Positions 46,008-56,334 of a stretch of 64,000 nt of DNA are shown piece after piece. This stretch comes from Aromatoleum buckelii (GTDB taxonomy: Bacteria > Pseudomonadota > Gammaproteobacteria > Burkholderiales > Rhodocyclaceae), in the NCBI RefSeq assembly GCF_012910785.2, contig NZ_WTVH02000009.1:806001-870000 (forward strand), written 5' to 3'. Under the pieces are notes generated by a model, which saw nothing but the letters and a program-made list of their open reading frames with translations, ran no database searches and had not been told where the DNA came from. Both the position numbers and the translations under genes were made by a program. Position 1 is the stretch's first letter. Each line of letters opens with the position of its first letter.

Positions 46008-46478
46008 GTGCGCTATCCGCTCGAACTGCCGCTCAGGCCATCCCGACAGGCACTGGTCATGATCGCCGCGATCCATACGATCGCGGCGATCGCGTTTCTG
46101 CGTTCGTCGCTTTCCGCGCCGGCTCTCTATCCTGTTCTTTTCGTGCTTGCCGTATCGCTCTTCGCCGGCCTGCGTATGGAGTGGCGCAAGGCTGGCCGAG
46201 TTCTGACGCTCCAGAACGATGGAACGCTTCGCGACGGCAGCGAAGTGGCGATGCTGGCGCCGGAGGCGGGCTGCACCGATTTCGGATGGGCGGTTTGGCT
46301 ACAATGGCGACGCCACGACGCGGACGCCACCGGGACGCGCTGTCGTGGATCGATCATGCTGCTGCCCGGCAACCTGCCCGGAGGACACTGGCGCGGGCTG
46401 CGCATCTGGTTGCGGCAGAAAGTTCGTGCCGCTCCCCAAGAGGTGAGGGTCGGCGAAAACCCGGGGGCGCGGCGGTAG
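46008..46478 (+). CDS. YgfX-like membrane protein
   Basis: A 156-residue protein with two predicted membrane segments near the N-terminus (about 14-32 and 40-56) and a soluble rest, the layout of YgfX/CptA. LLPGNLPGGHWRGLRIWLR recalls the YgfX DSMDEAEWRDLRR block. In E. coli YgfX pairs with SdhE; the partner gene is not here. The start is a GTG at 46008 without a clear ribosome site. It is convergent with nadB, with two bases between the stops. Family call moderate. Confidence 0.6.
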   Translation: MRYPLELPLRPSRQALVMIAAIHTIAAIAFLRSSLSAPALYPVLFVLAVSLFAGLRMEWRKAGRVLTLQNDGTLRDGSEVAMLAPEAGCTDFGWAVWLQWRRHDADATGTRCRGSIMLLPGNLPGGHWRGLRIWLRQKVRAAPQEVRVGENPGARR

Positions 46479-46480
46479 GC

Positions 46481-48076
46481 TCAGGTTTTTCGCGGCTGCA
46501 GGATCGTCGGGAGAGCCTCGTCGAGCAGTCCCGGATAGTCGCGCGAGAAGTGCAGTCCGCGGCTTTCCTTGCGCTCGAGCGCGCAGCGCACGATGAGATC
46601 GGAAGTGACGACCAGATTGCGCAATTCGATAAGGTCGTTGGTCACGCGGAAGTTCGAGTAGAACTCGTTGATCTCGCTCGTCAACAGGCGGATGCGGTGC
46701 TGAGCGCGCTGCAGGCGCTTCGTCGTCCTGACGATGCCGACGTAGTCCCACATCGCGCGCCGCAATTCCGCCCAGTTGTGCGCGATCACGACCTCTTCGT
46801 CGGCATCGGTCACCCGGCTCTCGTCCCATTCGGGCAGCGCAGCGATCGGGTCGCGCGGGCGCGCCTGGATGTCTTTCGCGGCCGCTTCGCCGAATACCAG
46901 GCATTCGAGCAGCGAGTTGCTCGCGAGCCGATTCGCGCCGTGCAGGCCGGTGCACGCCGATTCGCCGACGCAATAGAGGCCTGCCACGTCGGTGCGAGCG
47001 GCAAGGTCCGTGACGACGCCGCCGCAGGTGTAATGAGCGGCCGGGACGACGGGGATGCCTTCGCGCGTCATGTCGATGCCCAGTTCGAGGCAGCGCGCGT
47101 GGATGTTCGGGAAATGTTCCCGCAGCCAGTCGGCCGGCTTGTGGCTGATGTCGAGATAGACGCAGTCGAGGCCGCGTTTCTTCATCTCGAAGTCGATTGC
47201 GCGCGCCACGACGTCGCGCGGGGCAAGTTCCGCTCGCGGGTCGTGCTCCGGCATGAAGCGCGTGCCATCAGGAAGCCTGAGGATCCCGCCTTCGCCCCGA
47301 ACGGCTTCGGAAATCAGGAACGACTTGGCTTGGGGATGGTAGAGGCAGGTCGGGTGAAACTGGATGAACTCGAGGTTCGCGACGCGACAACCGGCGCGCC
47401 ACGCCATCGCGATCCCGTCGCCGGTGGCGACGTCCGGATTCGTCGTGTAGAGGTAGGCCTTGCCGGCCCCTCCGGTCGCGAGCACTGTGCTGCGCGCCGC
47501 GATCGTGATCACGCGTCCGTCGGCGATGTCGAGCACGTAGGCCCCGAGGCAGCCTTCGCCATTGCGTCCGACCTTGTCGCCGAGGATCAGGTCGATCGCG
47601 ATGTGATTCTCGAGAATGTGGATGTTCGGGTGCGCACAGACGCGCTCGGTGAGCGTCGCCTGGACGGCGGCCCCGGTCGCATCGGCGGCGTGGATGATGC
47701 GGCGATGGGAGTGCCCGCCCTCACGCGTCAGGTGGTATCCGATCGCGGACTGGTCTTCCCGGGTGAAGGGAACGCCCCGGCGTATGAGCCATTCGATCGC
47801 AGCTTTGCCGTGTTCGACGACAAAACGGGTCGCCGCCGGGTCGCAAAGACCTGCGCCCGCGGTGAAAGTGTCCTGGATATGGGCTTCGATGCTGTCGGTG
47901 GCGTCGAGTACCGCTGCAATGCCGCCCTGTGCCCAGGAACTCGCGCTATCCGCGATCGAGCGTTTGGTCACCAGCGCAACGCGCAGATGGTCCGCAAGGC
48001 GCAGTGCCAGCGATTGGCCGGCGGCGCCACTGCCGAGAATGAGTACGTCGTATTGTATTGACAAGGTCGTGGGCAT
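46481..48076 (-). CDS. nadB: L-aspartate oxidase
   Basis: A 531-residue FAD enzyme oxidising aspartate to iminoaspartate for NAD synthesis. The FAD motif [16 protein letters not shown] is at the N-terminus, with [19 protein letters not shown], and the catalytic EFIQFHPT and [15 protein letters not shown] blocks typical of NadB/SdhA. The start at 48076 ([11 protein letters not shown]) is preferred over an upstream in-frame ATG. NadA is not in the window. It is divergent from rpoE, as in gammaproteobacteria. Confidence 0.95.
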   Translation of the reverse strand: MPTTLSIQYDVLILGSGAAGQSLALRLADHLRVALVTKRSIADSASSWAQGGIAAVLDATDSIEAHIQDTFTAGAGLCDPAATRFVVEHGKAAIEWLIRRGVPFTREDQSAIGYHLTREGGHSHRRIIHAADATGAAVQATLTERVCAHPNIHILENHIAIDLILGDKVGRNGEGCLGAYVLDIADGRVITIAARSTVLATGGAGKAYLYTTNPDVATGDGIAMAWRAGCRVANLEFIQFHPTCLYHPQAKSFLISEAVRGEGGILRLPDGTRFMPEHDPRAELAPRDVVARAIDFEMKKRGLDCVYLDISHKPADWLREHFPNIHARCLELGIDMTREGIPVVPAAHYTCGGVVTDLAARTDVAGLYCVGESACTGLHGANRLASNSLLECLVFGEAAAKDIQARPRDPIAALPEWDESRVTDADEEVVIAHNWAELRRAMWDYVGIVRTTKRLQRAQHRIRLLTSEINEFYSNFRVTNDLIELRNLVVTSDLIVRCALERKESRGLHFSRDYPGLLDEALPTILQPRKT

Positions 48077-48097
48077 CCAGGGTCGGTCGCGCGCCGG

Positions 48098-48106
48098 AAT
48101 ATAGCA
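48098..48106 (-). promoter_or_regulatory. Extended -10 element for nadB
   Basis: TGC-TATATT reads on the minus strand at 48106-48098, an extended -10 about 22 bases before the nadB ATG. No convincing -35 is visible. Confidence 0.4.
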
Positions 48107-48220
48107 CGTCGCAGGGAGCGGCCGGAGTTCACGCATACTATTGCATCCAGCGGAATCACAAGACCCCTTCGTCGTCTGAACTATTCCTGAAGGGCTGTGT
48201 CTGTTGCAGTAGCTTCGGCT

Positions 48221-48249
48221 TTGCCGGACTCATGGGCGGTCGTTATACT
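48221..48249 (+). promoter_or_regulatory. Sigma70-type promoter of the rpoE operon
   Basis: TTGCCG (48221-48226), a 17-base spacer and TATACT (48244-48249) precede rpoE by 38 bases. I did not see a GGAACTT-type sigma-E promoter in the same interval. Confidence 0.55.
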
Positions 48250-48287
48250 GGCGCGGATTTTGCCCAACCTAGAGAAACGACCCGCTC

Positions 48288-48887
48288 ATGAGCGATCGCG
48301 AAATTGATCAGCAGCTTGTCGAACGCGTGCAGCGCGGCGACAAGCAAGCCTTCGGCTTGCTGGTAACAAAATACCAACGCAAGTTGCATAGGCTGCTTTC
48401 GCGGTTGATTCGCGATTCTGCCGAGGTGGAGGACGTCGCCCAGGAGACGTTCATCAAGGCTTACCGTGCCTTGGGTTCTTTCAGGGGCGACAGCGCTTTT
48501 TACACTTGGCTTTACCGGATCGGAATCAACACCGCTAAGAACTACCTGGTATCCCAGAGCCGCCGTGCCCCGACTTCGACCGGATTCGATTCGGAAGAGG
48601 CGGAAACCTTCGAGGAAGGCGACAACCTGCGCGACATCAATACGCCTGAACGGCTGATGATGACGCGCCAGATCGGGCAGACGGTGGATGAGGCGATGGA
48701 GGCGCTGCCCGAGGAGCTGCGCACCGCGATCATGCTGAGAGAACTGGAAGGCCTTAGCTACGAAGAGATCGCGAGCATCATGGATTGTCCCATCGGGACG
48801 GTCCGGTCCCGGATTTTCCGGGCGCGTGAGGCAATTGCTGAACGACTGCGGCCGCTGCTGGATACGGCTCCTGACAAACGTTGGTAG
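48288..48887 (+). CDS. rpoE: RNA polymerase sigma-E factor (RpoE/AlgU)
   Basis: A 199-residue ECF sigma factor for envelope stress. Region 2 (VEDVAQETFIKAYRALGSFRGDSAFYTWLYRI) and region 4 (ELEGLSYEEIASIMDCPIGTVRSRIFRARE) are complete; sequence and operon place it in the RpoE/AlgU group. It leads rpoE-rseA-rseB-rseC-mucD. DNA between it and nadB holds the promoter. Confidence 0.96.
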   Translation: MSDREIDQQLVERVQRGDKQAFGLLVTKYQRKLHRLLSRLIRDSAEVEDVAQETFIKAYRALGSFRGDSAFYTWLYRIGINTAKNYLVSQSRRAPTSTGFDSEEAETFEEGDNLRDINTPERLMMTRQIGQTVDEAMEALPEELRTAIMLRELEGLSYEEIASIMDCPIGTVRSRIFRAREAIAERLRPLLDTAPDKRW

Positions 48888-48900
48888 GTGGGTGGTACTC

Positions 48901-49467
48901 ATGAAGGACAAACTGTCGGCACTGCTGGATGGCGATCTGGACGAACAGGCAATGAGCCCGGTATTTGACTCGATTCGTCGAGATCGGTCTTTGCGCTCCG
49001 ACTGGGAAACATATTGCCTGATAGGCGACGTCTTGCGAGGCGCCCGGGACACTTCTCCTGGTCTGGTCGCCCGGGTGATGGCCGGCATCGAAGCCGAGCC
49101 GACCGTGCTTGCCCCTCCCGCTTCCGGTTCCGCCAGTGCGTCGCCGGGGGCTTCGCAGCCTCGGGCGCGAAAATCGCTGATGCCGCTCGCCGCGTCGATC
49201 ATGGGCGTCGCCGCCGTGGGGTGGGTCGCGTACACACTGAATGCCCAGCCCGAAGGAGAGATCCGCACCGCGAGCGCTGTCAGTGGCATCCAGGCAGTGG
49301 AAAATGTTTCCGTCCCGGTGGCGGCGAACATGGCTCCCTCACCCCAGGTCGACCGCCAGCGCGAATATCTCTTCGCGCATCAAGCCATGACTTCCGGCGG
49401 GCCGCTTTCGGGCGTCATACAGCACGTCCGGACAGTTTCGGACGTGAGACAGGACGTCAATCGATGA
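48901..49467 (+). CDS. rseA: Anti-sigma-E factor RseA (MucA-like)
   Basis: A 188-residue inner-membrane anti-sigma factor. The N-terminal cytoplasmic domain (MKDKLSALLDGDLDE, later WETYCLIGDVLRG) binds sigma-E; a linker rich in Ala/Ser/Pro leads to a membrane segment (about 95-113, LAASIMGVAAVGWVAYTL) and a periplasmic tail that RseB and DegS normally act on. It starts 13 bases after rpoE and overlaps rseB by ATGA. Confidence 0.9.
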   Translation: MKDKLSALLDGDLDEQAMSPVFDSIRRDRSLRSDWETYCLIGDVLRGARDTSPGLVARVMAGIEAEPTVLAPPASGSASASPGASQPRARKSLMPLAASIMGVAAVGWVAYTLNAQPEGEIRTASAVSGIQAVENVSVPVAANMAPSPQVDRQREYLFAHQAMTSGGPLSGVIQHVRTVSDVRQDVNR

Positions 49468-50440
49468 GAGGTTTTGCCGCTGCGTTGAGTCTGTGCCTGC
49501 TGTTCGCCCAGACCCAGGTTCTGGCGCAGGCACCGAGCGACCCGGTGTCCTGGCTCGAGCGCATCGCTACTGCAGGACAACGCCTGACCTACTCCGGGAC
49601 TTTCATTTATCAGTCGGGCAAGAATTTCGAAACTTCCCGGATCTCGCACATGGTCGACGCGGGTGGGACGGAGCACGAGCGGCTCGAGGTACTCGACGGA
49701 AGCCCTCGCGAGGTGATCCGGACCAACAGCGAAGTGCGATGCGTCCTGCCGGACCAGAAGATCGTCATAATCGATCAGCCGGGCGGACAGCGCGCGTTTC
49801 CCGCACGGCTTCCGGCATCGTTCGGGAGCCTTACCGAGAATTACCGCATCCGCAAGGGCGAACCTAGCCGCGTCGCGGGACTCGCGCGCAGCTCGTCATC
49901 CTGGAGCCCAAGGACGACCTGCGCTACGGCCATCTGTTGTGGGCCGAAGTCCAGTCCGGCCTGTTGCTCAAGGCCCGCACGATCGACGAACGCGGCGAGA
50001 TCATCGAGCAGTTCACTTTCAGCGATGTGAAGATCGGCGGCGAGATTGCCACCGAAGCCTTCAAGCCGCGCTATGTCAAGGACGACCGATGGCGCGTCGT
50101 CCGCGCCCATGGGGTCGAGGTGGGAAAGGAAGAGAGCGGCTGGATGTTGACGACGCCGCTGCCCGGGTACTCGATGAAGTCGATCGTGCGACGTCCGATA
50201 GGGCGTGATCGCGCCGAAGTTCTCCATCTCGTATTCAGTGACGGTCTGGCCGCAATCTCGGTGTTCATCGAATCGCTGGGCCCGGATGGTGCCGTCAATA
50301 ATGCAGGGCCGCTGCCAGCCAGCGGCGCGATAAACACGTACAAGCGCGTCGTTGCCGGCCACCTGGTCACGACGCTGGGCGAGGTTCCTCTGCGGGCAGT
50401 CCAGAGGTTGGGCGACGGGATCGAGCCGGTCGCACGATGA
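49464..50440 (+). pseudogene. rseB: rseB, sigma-E regulator, interrupted by a frameshift
   Basis: The frame from 49464 gives a signal peptide (MRGFAAALSLCLLFAQTQVLA) and the RseB/MucB start (PVSWLERIATAGQRLTYSGTFIYQ) but loses homology at about 49875-49890, after RIRKGEPSRVAG, and stops at 50030. The expected continuation (AQLVILEPKDDLRYGHLLWAEVQSGLLLKAR) resumes one frame over and runs to 50440, ending exactly at an ATGA overlap with rseC. The interval is 977 bases, one short of 978, so one missing base explains it. It may be a real mutation or a sequencing error. RseB normally shields RseA from cleavage. Confidence 0.85.
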
Positions 50441-50910
50441 TCGAAGCCAGGGCGGTTGTCACGCGCGCGGAAAGCGGCGAGGCGTGGGTTCGCATCGAGG
50501 ATCGCGCGGGCGGATGCGGGCGCTGTGACGAACCGGGCGGGTGCCGCTCGACCGGACTCGCCTATGCGCTCAAAGCGCCCGACAAAGTGTTCAAGGTGCC
50601 GAACCGGATCGGCGCCGAAGCGGGCGACGCGGTACGCCTGCGCATCGATGATGCTGCTCCCCTGCGCGGTGCCTTGCTGGGCTATGGCCTGGGCGTCGTC
50701 CTGCTCATCGCCGGCGCGGCGCTCGGGACTGGCCTGGCGGCTGAAGGGCAGGGCGATCTGTTTGCGTTGATCGGAGGCGTCGGCGGTCTTGTTGCCGCAG
50801 TGGGGTTGAATCGCTTCGTGCTGCGCAGTGCGCGGTTGCGTCAGGCGTTCGACGTCGAGATGGTGCAGGAGCCGGCGTCGTGCGGGCACCCCACGGGAAC
50901 GGCTTCATGA
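50437..50910 (+). CDS. rseC: RseC-family sigma-E regulator / SoxR-reducing system component
   Basis: A 157-residue inner-membrane protein of the RseC/MucC family: a Cys-rich N-terminal part (GGCGRCDEPGGC) and two membrane segments (about 78-98 and 105-122). RseC modulates sigma-E and serves the Rsx complex in E. coli. The ATG overlaps the rseB stop and its own stop overlaps the mucD start. Confidence 0.88.
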   Translation: MIEARAVVTRAESGEAWVRIEDRAGGCGRCDEPGGCRSTGLAYALKAPDKVFKVPNRIGAEAGDAVRLRIDDAAPLRGALLGYGLGVVLLIAGAALGTGLAAEGQGDLFALIGGVGGLVAAVGLNRFVLRSARLRQAFDVEMVQEPASCGHPTGTAS

Positions 50911-52328
50911 CGTCGTGGAGCGCGGTGTTTCGTTGTCTGGTCGCGGTCGTGATGTTGTCGCTGATGCCGATCGCGGCCGCAGCCTCCGCCGTATCGCTGC
51001 CGGACTTTACCGAGCTCGTGCAGCGCCAGGGCGCCGCGGTCGTGAATATCAGCACGAGCCAGTCGCCGAAGGAAGGCACCGCGTTGTTTCCGGGTTTCGA
51101 CGAAAACGATCCGATGTTCGATTTTTTTCGTCGCTTCATTCCCCGCAAGCCCGAGCTGCCGAGGGCCGATCCTGAAAACCGCTCGCTCGGTTCGGGGTTC
51201 GTCATCAGCCCCGACGGTTACATCCTCACCAATGCACACGTCGTCGATGCGGCAGACGAGATCCTCGTCCGCCTCGTCGATAAACGCGAATTCCGCGCGC
51301 GGGTGATCGGCGCGGACACGCGCAGCGATGTCGCGCTGATCAAGATCGAGGCGACGGACTTGCCGAAGCTGGTGATCGGCGATCCGGACAAGCTGAAGGT
51401 GGGCGAATGGGTCGTCGCGATCGGGTCGCCGTTCGGTTTCGATCACTCCGTGACGGCAGGCATCGTCAGTGCGACCGGCCGCAGCCTTCCCGACGAGAAC
51501 TTCGTCCCGTTCATCCAGACCGATGTCGCGATCAATCCGGGTAATTCCGGCGGCCCGCTGTTCAATCTCCAGGGCGAGGTCGTCGGCATCAATTCACAGA
51601 TCTACAGCCAGACGGGCGGGTTCATGGGGTTGTCGTTCGCGATCCCGATCAACGTTGCGATGGATGTACAGCAGCAGCTGCGCACCACCGGCCGCGTGCA
51701 GCGCGGGCGGATCGGGGTCGCGATACAGGAGGTGACGCGCGGGCTCGCGGAGAGCTTCGGCCTGCCGCGGGCCGCAGGGGCGCTCGTGAGCGCGGTGGAA
51801 TCCGACGGCCCGGCAGCGCGTGCCGGGATCGAACAGGGCGACGTCATCGTGAGTTTCGCGGGCAAGAGCGTGGAGGCATCGGCGGATCTGCCTCGCATCG
51901 TCGCAGCCAGTCGGCCCTCCACGCGGGTCAACGTGCAGGTGTACCGCGACGGGGAACCGCACGAACTGAGCGTCACGGTCGGTGAATGGCAGGATGACGC
52001 GCCGGCCCGCACACGCCGCACCGAGCGTCCGCAGCCGGCGCCGAACAAGCTGGGTCTGGTGGTCGCTGAGCCGACGCCGGCGCAGCGGCGCGAGCGCGAG
52101 GTCGAGCATGGATTGATCGTCGAGCGCGTGCAGGGGGCGGCCGCGCGCGCGGAACTGCAGCGCGGCGACTTCATCCTCGCGCTGGTGTCGGGTGGTCGGC
52201 AGGTCCCGCTGAAATCGGTCGCGGCCTTCACGCGCACCGTCTCGGGACTCAAGGACGGCCAGCAGGTGACGCTGCTCGTGCAGCGCGGCGAGGGGACTTC
52301 CTACGTGACGCTCCAGGCCGGCGAGTGA
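50907..52328 (+). CDS. mucD: Periplasmic serine protease Do (MucD/DegP)
   Basis: A 473-residue HtrA protease with a signal peptide (hydrophobic to about 26) and the catalytic triad His (LTNAHVVD), Asp (TRSDVALIK) and Ser (GNSGGPLFN). Two PDZ domains follow (about 265-350 and 385-470). It degrades or refolds damaged periplasmic proteins; encoded in the sigma-E operon, it probably supports that stress response. A GTGA overlap joins it to the next gene. Confidence 0.94.
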   Translation: MTSWSAVFRCLVAVVMLSLMPIAAAASAVSLPDFTELVQRQGAAVVNISTSQSPKEGTALFPGFDENDPMFDFFRRFIPRKPELPRADPENRSLGSGFVISPDGYILTNAHVVDAADEILVRLVDKREFRARVIGADTRSDVALIKIEATDLPKLVIGDPDKLKVGEWVVAIGSPFGFDHSVTAGIVSATGRSLPDENFVPFIQTDVAINPGNSGGPLFNLQGEVVGINSQIYSQTGGFMGLSFAIPINVAMDVQQQLRTTGRVQRGRIGVAIQEVTRGLAESFGLPRAAGALVSAVESDGPAARAGIEQGDVIVSFAGKSVEASADLPRIVAASRPSTRVNVQVYRDGEPHELSVTVGEWQDDAPARTRRTERPQPAPNKLGLVVAEPTPAQRREREVEHGLIVERVQGAAARAELQRGDFILALVSGGRQVPLKSVAAFTRTVSGLKDGQQVTLLVQRGEGTSYVTLQAGE

Positions 52329-52591
52329 GCGGGGTGTGCGAGCTGGTGGTCCTGAGCCGCGAGTGGTGCCACTTGTGCCACGACCTGCTCGATGAGCTCC
52401 GGCCGCTGGCCACGGAGCTCGGCTGGACGCTGCGCATTCTCGACGTCGATGCCGACCCCGAACTCGAGGCGCGCTGGAACGAACTGGTCCCGGTAGTGCT
52501 CGGCGGCGATACCGAACTGTGCCGCTACCGGCTCGACGCGGCGGCCGTTCGTGCCTATTGCCGACGTTTTCCGCTAGAATCCGCGCCTTAG
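52325..52591 (+). CDS. Glutaredoxin-like DUF836 protein
   Basis: An 88-residue thioredoxin-fold protein with the CxxC motif WCHLCHD near the N-terminus and a cis-proline region (LVPVV). It resembles the short glutaredoxin family DUF836; role unknown. GTG start overlaps the mucD stop. Last gene before a terminator. Confidence 0.85.
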   Translation: MSGVCELVVLSREWCHLCHDLLDELRPLATELGWTLRILDVDADPELEARWNELVPVVLGGDTELCRYRLDAAAVRAYCRRFPLESAP

Positions 52592-52611
52592 CCAGGTCAA
52601 CCAATTCATCC

Positions 52612-52637
52612 AAGGTGCCGCATGGCACCTTTCTTTT
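52612..52637 (+). terminator. Rho-independent terminator of the sigma-E operon
   Basis: AAGGTGCC (52612-52619) pairs with GGCACCTT (52624-52631) around loop GCAT, followed by TTCTTTT. It ends 9 bases before the lepA start. Confidence 0.85.
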
Positions 52638-52645
52638 GTTGTCGC

Positions 52646-54442
52646 ATGCAACATATCCGAAATTTTTCGATCATCGCCCACATCGATCACGGCAAGTCCA
52701 CGCTGGCCGATCGGCTCATCCATTTCTGCGGGGGCCTGTCCGATCGCGAGATGGAGGCGCAGGTTCTCGATTCGATGGATCTCGAGCGAGAGCGCGGAAT
52801 CACGATCAAGGCCCAGACAGCTGCGCTGCAGTACAAGGCCAAGGACGGGCAGGTCTATAACCTCAATCTGATCGACACGCCGGGCCATGTGGACTTCTCG
52901 TACGAAGTCAGCCGGTCGCTGTCGGCGTGCGAAGGCGCGCTGCTCGTCGTCGATGCCTCGCAGGGCGTCGAGGCGCAGACCGTGGCGAACTGCTATACCG
53001 CGATCGAGCAGAACGTCGAAGTGGTTCCGGTCCTGAACAAGATCGACCTGCCGGCAGCCGATCCCGAGAGCGCGCGCAAGGAGATCGAGGACGTGATCGG
53101 CGTCGATGCGTCCGAAGCGGTGCTGTGTTCGGCGAAGACCGGACTCGGCATCGAGGACGTGCTGGAAACCGTCGTGCGCCGCGTGCCGCCGCCGAAAGGC
53201 GATCCGGACGCGCCGCTGAAGGCGCTGATCATCGACTCGTGGTTCGATAATTACGTCGGCGTCGTGATGCTCGTGCGCGTCGTCGATGGCGTGCTCAAGC
53301 CGAAGGACCGCATCCTGCTGATGGCCAACGGCGCGCAATACCCGTGCGACCAGGTCGGCGTGTTCACGCCACGGTCGGTGGCGCGGCCTCACCTGTCGGC
53401 CGGCGAAGTCGGATTCATCATCGCCGGGATCAAGGAGCTGCAGGCGGCGAAAGTCGGCGACACGGTGACGCTCGCGACGCGCCCGGCAAGTGAGCCCCTG
53501 CCGGGCTTCAAGGAAATCAAGCCGCAGGTGTTCGCCGGACTTTACCCGGTCGAATCGAGCGAATACGACCAGTTGCGCGATTCGCTCGAAAAGCTCCGGC
53601 TCAACGACGCCTCGCTGCAGTACGAGCCGGAAGTCTCGCAAGCGCTCGGTTTCGGGTTCCGCTGCGGCTTTCTCGGCCTGCTGCACATGGACATCGTGCA
53701 GGAGCGGCTCGAGCGCGAATTCGACATGAACCTCATCACGACCGCGCCGACGGTGGTGTACGAAGTCGTGATGAACAGCGGCGAGGTGATCCGCGTCGAG
53801 AACCCGGCCAAGCTCCCGGATCAGTCGAAGATCGCCGAGATCCGCGAGCCGATCATCACCGCGACGATCTTCCTGCCCCAGGACTACGTCGGGCCGGTCA
53901 TCACGCTGTGCAACCTCAAGCGCGGCGCGCAGGTGGACATGCGCTACCACGGCCGCCAGGTCCAGCTCATCTACGACCTGCCGATGAACGAAGTCGTGAT
54001 GGACTTTTTCGACAAGCTGAAGTCCGTTTCACGCGGCTACGCATCGCTCGACTACGAGTTCAAGGAGTACCGTGCAGCCGATCTAGTCAAGCTCGACCTG
54101 CTGGTCGGCGGCGAAAAAGTCGACGCCCTGTCGGTGATCGTCCATCGGGCGTCGGCGCAGTACCGCGGGCGCGAAGTGGCGGCGAAACTTCGCGGACTGA
54201 TTCCGCGCCAGATGTTCGATGTCGCGATCCAGTCGGCGATCGGCTCCCACATCATCGCCCGTGAAACGATCAAGGCGCTGCGCAAGAACGTGCTCGCCAA
54301 GTGCTATGGCGGGGACATCTCGCGCAAGAAGAAGCTGCTCGAAAAGCAGAAAGAGGGCAAGAAGCGGATGAAGCAGGTGGGCAACGTGGAGATCCCGCAG
54401 GAAGCTTTCCTCGCCGTGCTACGGGTCGATGAAGGCAAATGA
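52646..54442 (+). CDS. lepA: Elongation factor 4 (LepA)
   Basis: A 598-residue translational GTPase, ribosome-bound. G1 is [10 protein letters not shown]2 [10 protein letters not shown]3 DTPGHVDF, G4 NKIDLPAAD; the LepA C-terminal domain ([20 protein letters not shown]) follows. An in-frame ATG 8 residues earlier at 52622 is in the terminator hairpin and is not used. Signal peptidase gene lepB is downstream, as in E. coli. Confidence 0.97.
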   Translation: MQHIRNFSIIAHIDHGKSTLADRLIHFCGGLSDREMEAQVLDSMDLERERGITIKAQTAALQYKAKDGQVYNLNLIDTPGHVDFSYEVSRSLSACEGALLVVDASQGVEAQTVANCYTAIEQNVEVVPVLNKIDLPAADPESARKEIEDVIGVDASEAVLCSAKTGLGIEDVLETVVRRVPPPKGDPDAPLKALIIDSWFDNYVGVVMLVRVVDGVLKPKDRILLMANGAQYPCDQVGVFTPRSVARPHLSAGEVGFIIAGIKELQAAKVGDTVTLATRPASEPLPGFKEIKPQVFAGLYPVESSEYDQLRDSLEKLRLNDASLQYEPEVSQALGFGFRCGFLGLLHMDIVQERLEREFDMNLITTAPTVVYEVVMNSGEVIRVENPAKLPDQSKIAEIREPIITATIFLPQDYVGPVITLCNLKRGAQVDMRYHGRQVQLIYDLPMNEVVMDFFDKLKSVSRGYASLDYEFKEYRAADLVKLDLLVGGEKVDALSVIVHRASAQYRGREVAAKLRGLIPRQMFDVAIQSAIGSHIIARETIKALRKNVLAKCYGGDISRKKKLLEKQKEGKKRMKQVGNVEIPQEAFLAVLRVDEGK

Positions 54443-54490
54443 TGCGCAGCCCGGCGTGACGGCGCCGGAACGCTTCGATACGGAGTCCGT

Positions 54491-55279
54491 GTGAATTTCG
54501 CCCTGGTATTGTTCCTGCTGCTTGTCGCCACCGGAGTGCTGTGGCTGATCGATCGCTTCGTCGCGCGCAAACGCCGCGCTCCGGGAGCCCCTCCGCCGTG
54601 GTGGGTCGAGTACGGGGCGAGTTTTTTCCCGGTCATCCTGATCGTGTTCGCGCTGCGATCCTTTCTCGTCGAGCCGTTCAAGATTCCGTCGGGCTCGATG
54701 ATTCCGACGCTACTCGTCGGGGACTTCATCCTCGTCAACAAATGGGTCTATGGCATTCGCGTGCCGGTGATCAACAAGAAGATCATCGACGTCGAGGAGC
54801 CGAAACGCGGCGACGTGATGGTGTTCCGCTATCCGGCCGATCCTTCGCTCGACTACATCAAGCGTGTCGTTGGCCTGCCCGGCGACAAGGTCGAATACCT
54901 GAACAAGCGACTGCGGATCAACGGTGAAGTGGTCGAACTCGTACCCCAGCCCGACTATCTCCACCCGGATCGCCTCTACTATTCCCCCCGCTTCGCCGAG
55001 AAACTCGGGGATGCCAACCATTCGGTGCTGATCGAGCGTGACACGCCGGCATTCGTTCCGCATGTGCTCGACTTCCCGTACCGCGAAAACTGCACCTACA
55101 CGACGGCCGGTGTGACCTGCACCGTGCCGGAAGGGCATTATTTCGTCATGGGCGACAATCGGGACGCAAGCAGCGACAGTCGCGTGTGGGGTTTTGTGCC
55201 GGACGAGAACATCGTCGGGCGCGCATTTTTCATCTGGTTCAACTTCAGTGACATGAAGCGCATCGGTGGTTTCCATTGA
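54491..55279 (+). CDS. lepB: Signal peptidase I
   Basis: A 262-residue membrane peptidase with two N-terminal membrane helices (about 3-20 and 42-62), nucleophile Ser in IPSGSMIPTL, general-base Lys in DYIKRVVGLPGD and the GDNRDASSDSR box. It cleaves Sec signal peptides. GTG start with GGAG 5 bases upstream; the frame begins with a membrane helix at once. Confidence 0.96.
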   Translation: MNFALVLFLLLVATGVLWLIDRFVARKRRAPGAPPPWWVEYGASFFPVILIVFALRSFLVEPFKIPSGSMIPTLLVGDFILVNKWVYGIRVPVINKKIIDVEEPKRGDVMVFRYPADPSLDYIKRVVGLPGDKVEYLNKRLRINGEVVELVPQPDYLHPDRLYYSPRFAEKLGDANHSVLIERDTPAFVPHVLDFPYRENCTYTTAGVTCTVPEGHYFVMGDNRDASSDSRVWGFVPDENIVGRAFFIWFNFSDMKRIGGFH

Positions 55280-55297
55280 TACGGAGAACTTAATCGC

Positions 55298-55657
55298 ATG
55301 AAAAGCAGACAACTGGGTCTTAGCCTGATGGGCGTGCTGATCGTCGGGGCGCTCTTGGGCTCAGCGTTGCTGGTCGCTTTCCGCACCGTGCCGGCGATCA
55401 ACGAATACCTTGCCATCAAGCGCAACGTGAAGCTGGTCGCGGAAGAAGGCGACAACGGCGTGGCGACGCCCGAACTGCGCCGCAGCTTCGACCGGCGCCG
55501 CCAGATCGACGACGTCGTCACGGTCAGCGGGGCAGACCTCGACATCACGAGGCCGGGCGGGAAGACGGTCGTCGAAGTTGTCTACGAACGCAAGGTGCCG
55601 GTGGCAGGGAACGTCAGCCTGCTGTTCGACTTCCAGGCCACGTCGGCCGCGCAGTAG
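55298..55657 (+). CDS. DUF4845 membrane protein
   Basis: A 119-residue protein with one N-terminal membrane helix (MKSRQLGLSLMGVLIVGALLG) and a short periplasmic domain. DUF4845 genes occur between lepB and rnc in many proteobacteria; the role is unknown. The TAG stop overlaps the GTG start of rnc by one base. Confidence 0.85.
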   Translation: MKSRQLGLSLMGVLIVGALLGSALLVAFRTVPAINEYLAIKRNVKLVAEEGDNGVATPELRRSFDRRRQIDDVVTVSGADLDITRPGGKTVVEVVYERKVPVAGNVSLLFDFQATSAAQ

Positions 55658-56334
55658 TGGCGGGCAAGCTCGATCCCCTGCAGCGCAGCCTCGGACACCG
55701 GTTCGATGATCCGGCGCTGCTGGAGCAGGCACTCACGCATCGCAGTTTCGGACAGCCCAACAACGAGCGCCTGGAGTTTCTCGGCGACAGCATCCTCAAC
55801 TGCGTCGTCGCGATTGCGCTGTTCGAGCGTTTCGCAAGCCTGCGCGAAGGCGAGATGTCGCGCCTGCGCGCGTCGCTGGTGTGCCAGGACGGCCTGCACC
55901 GGATCGCGCTGGAACTCGACCTCGGCGAATATCTCCGCCTGGGCGAAGGCGAGATGAAGAGCGGCGGCTTTCGCCGTCCGTCGATTCTCGCCGATGCGGT
56001 CGAGGCGGTGTTCGCCGCGACATTTCTCGATCAGGGCTTTGCGGCCGCGAAAGCGGTCATCGATCGCTTGTACGGCCCGATGATCGCCGCGATCGATCCG
56101 GGCGTGGCCGCGAAAGACCCGAAAACGGCACTCCAGGAGCTGCTGCAGGGGCGCAAGCTGCCGCTGCCGACGTATGTGATGGCCAAAGTCCACGGCGAAG
56201 CCCATGCGCAGGAATTCGAGGTGGTGTGCGAGGTCAACGCACTGAACCTTCGCACCACCGGCCGCGGCACCAGCCGCCGTGCCGCAGAACAGCAATCGGC
56301 GGAATTCGCGCTGGCCCAGTTGAGGAAGCAATGA
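55657..56334 (+). CDS. rnc: Ribonuclease III
   Basis: A 225-residue double-strand-specific RNase. The signature [13 protein letters not shown] and a C-terminal dsRNA-binding domain (from about 150) are present. GTG start (55657) just after the upstream stop codon. Overlaps era by ATGA, the normal rnc-era arrangement. Confidence 0.96.
   Translation: MAGKLDPLQRSLGHRFDDPALLEQALTHRSFGQPNNERLEFLGDSILNCVVAIALFERFASLREGEMSRLRASLVCQDGLHRIALELDLGEYLRLGEGEMKSGGFRRPSILADAVEAVFAATFLDQGFAAAKAVIDRLYGPMIAAIDPGVAAKDPKTALQELLQGRKLPLPTYVMAKVHGEAHAQEFEVVCEVNALNLRTTGRGTSRRAAEQQSAEFALAQLRKQ

Noticed and set aside
48077-48287. Sigma-E autoregulatory promoter before rpoE
   Set aside because: No GGAACTT-N16-TCTGA-like pair was found; the readable element is sigma70-type.
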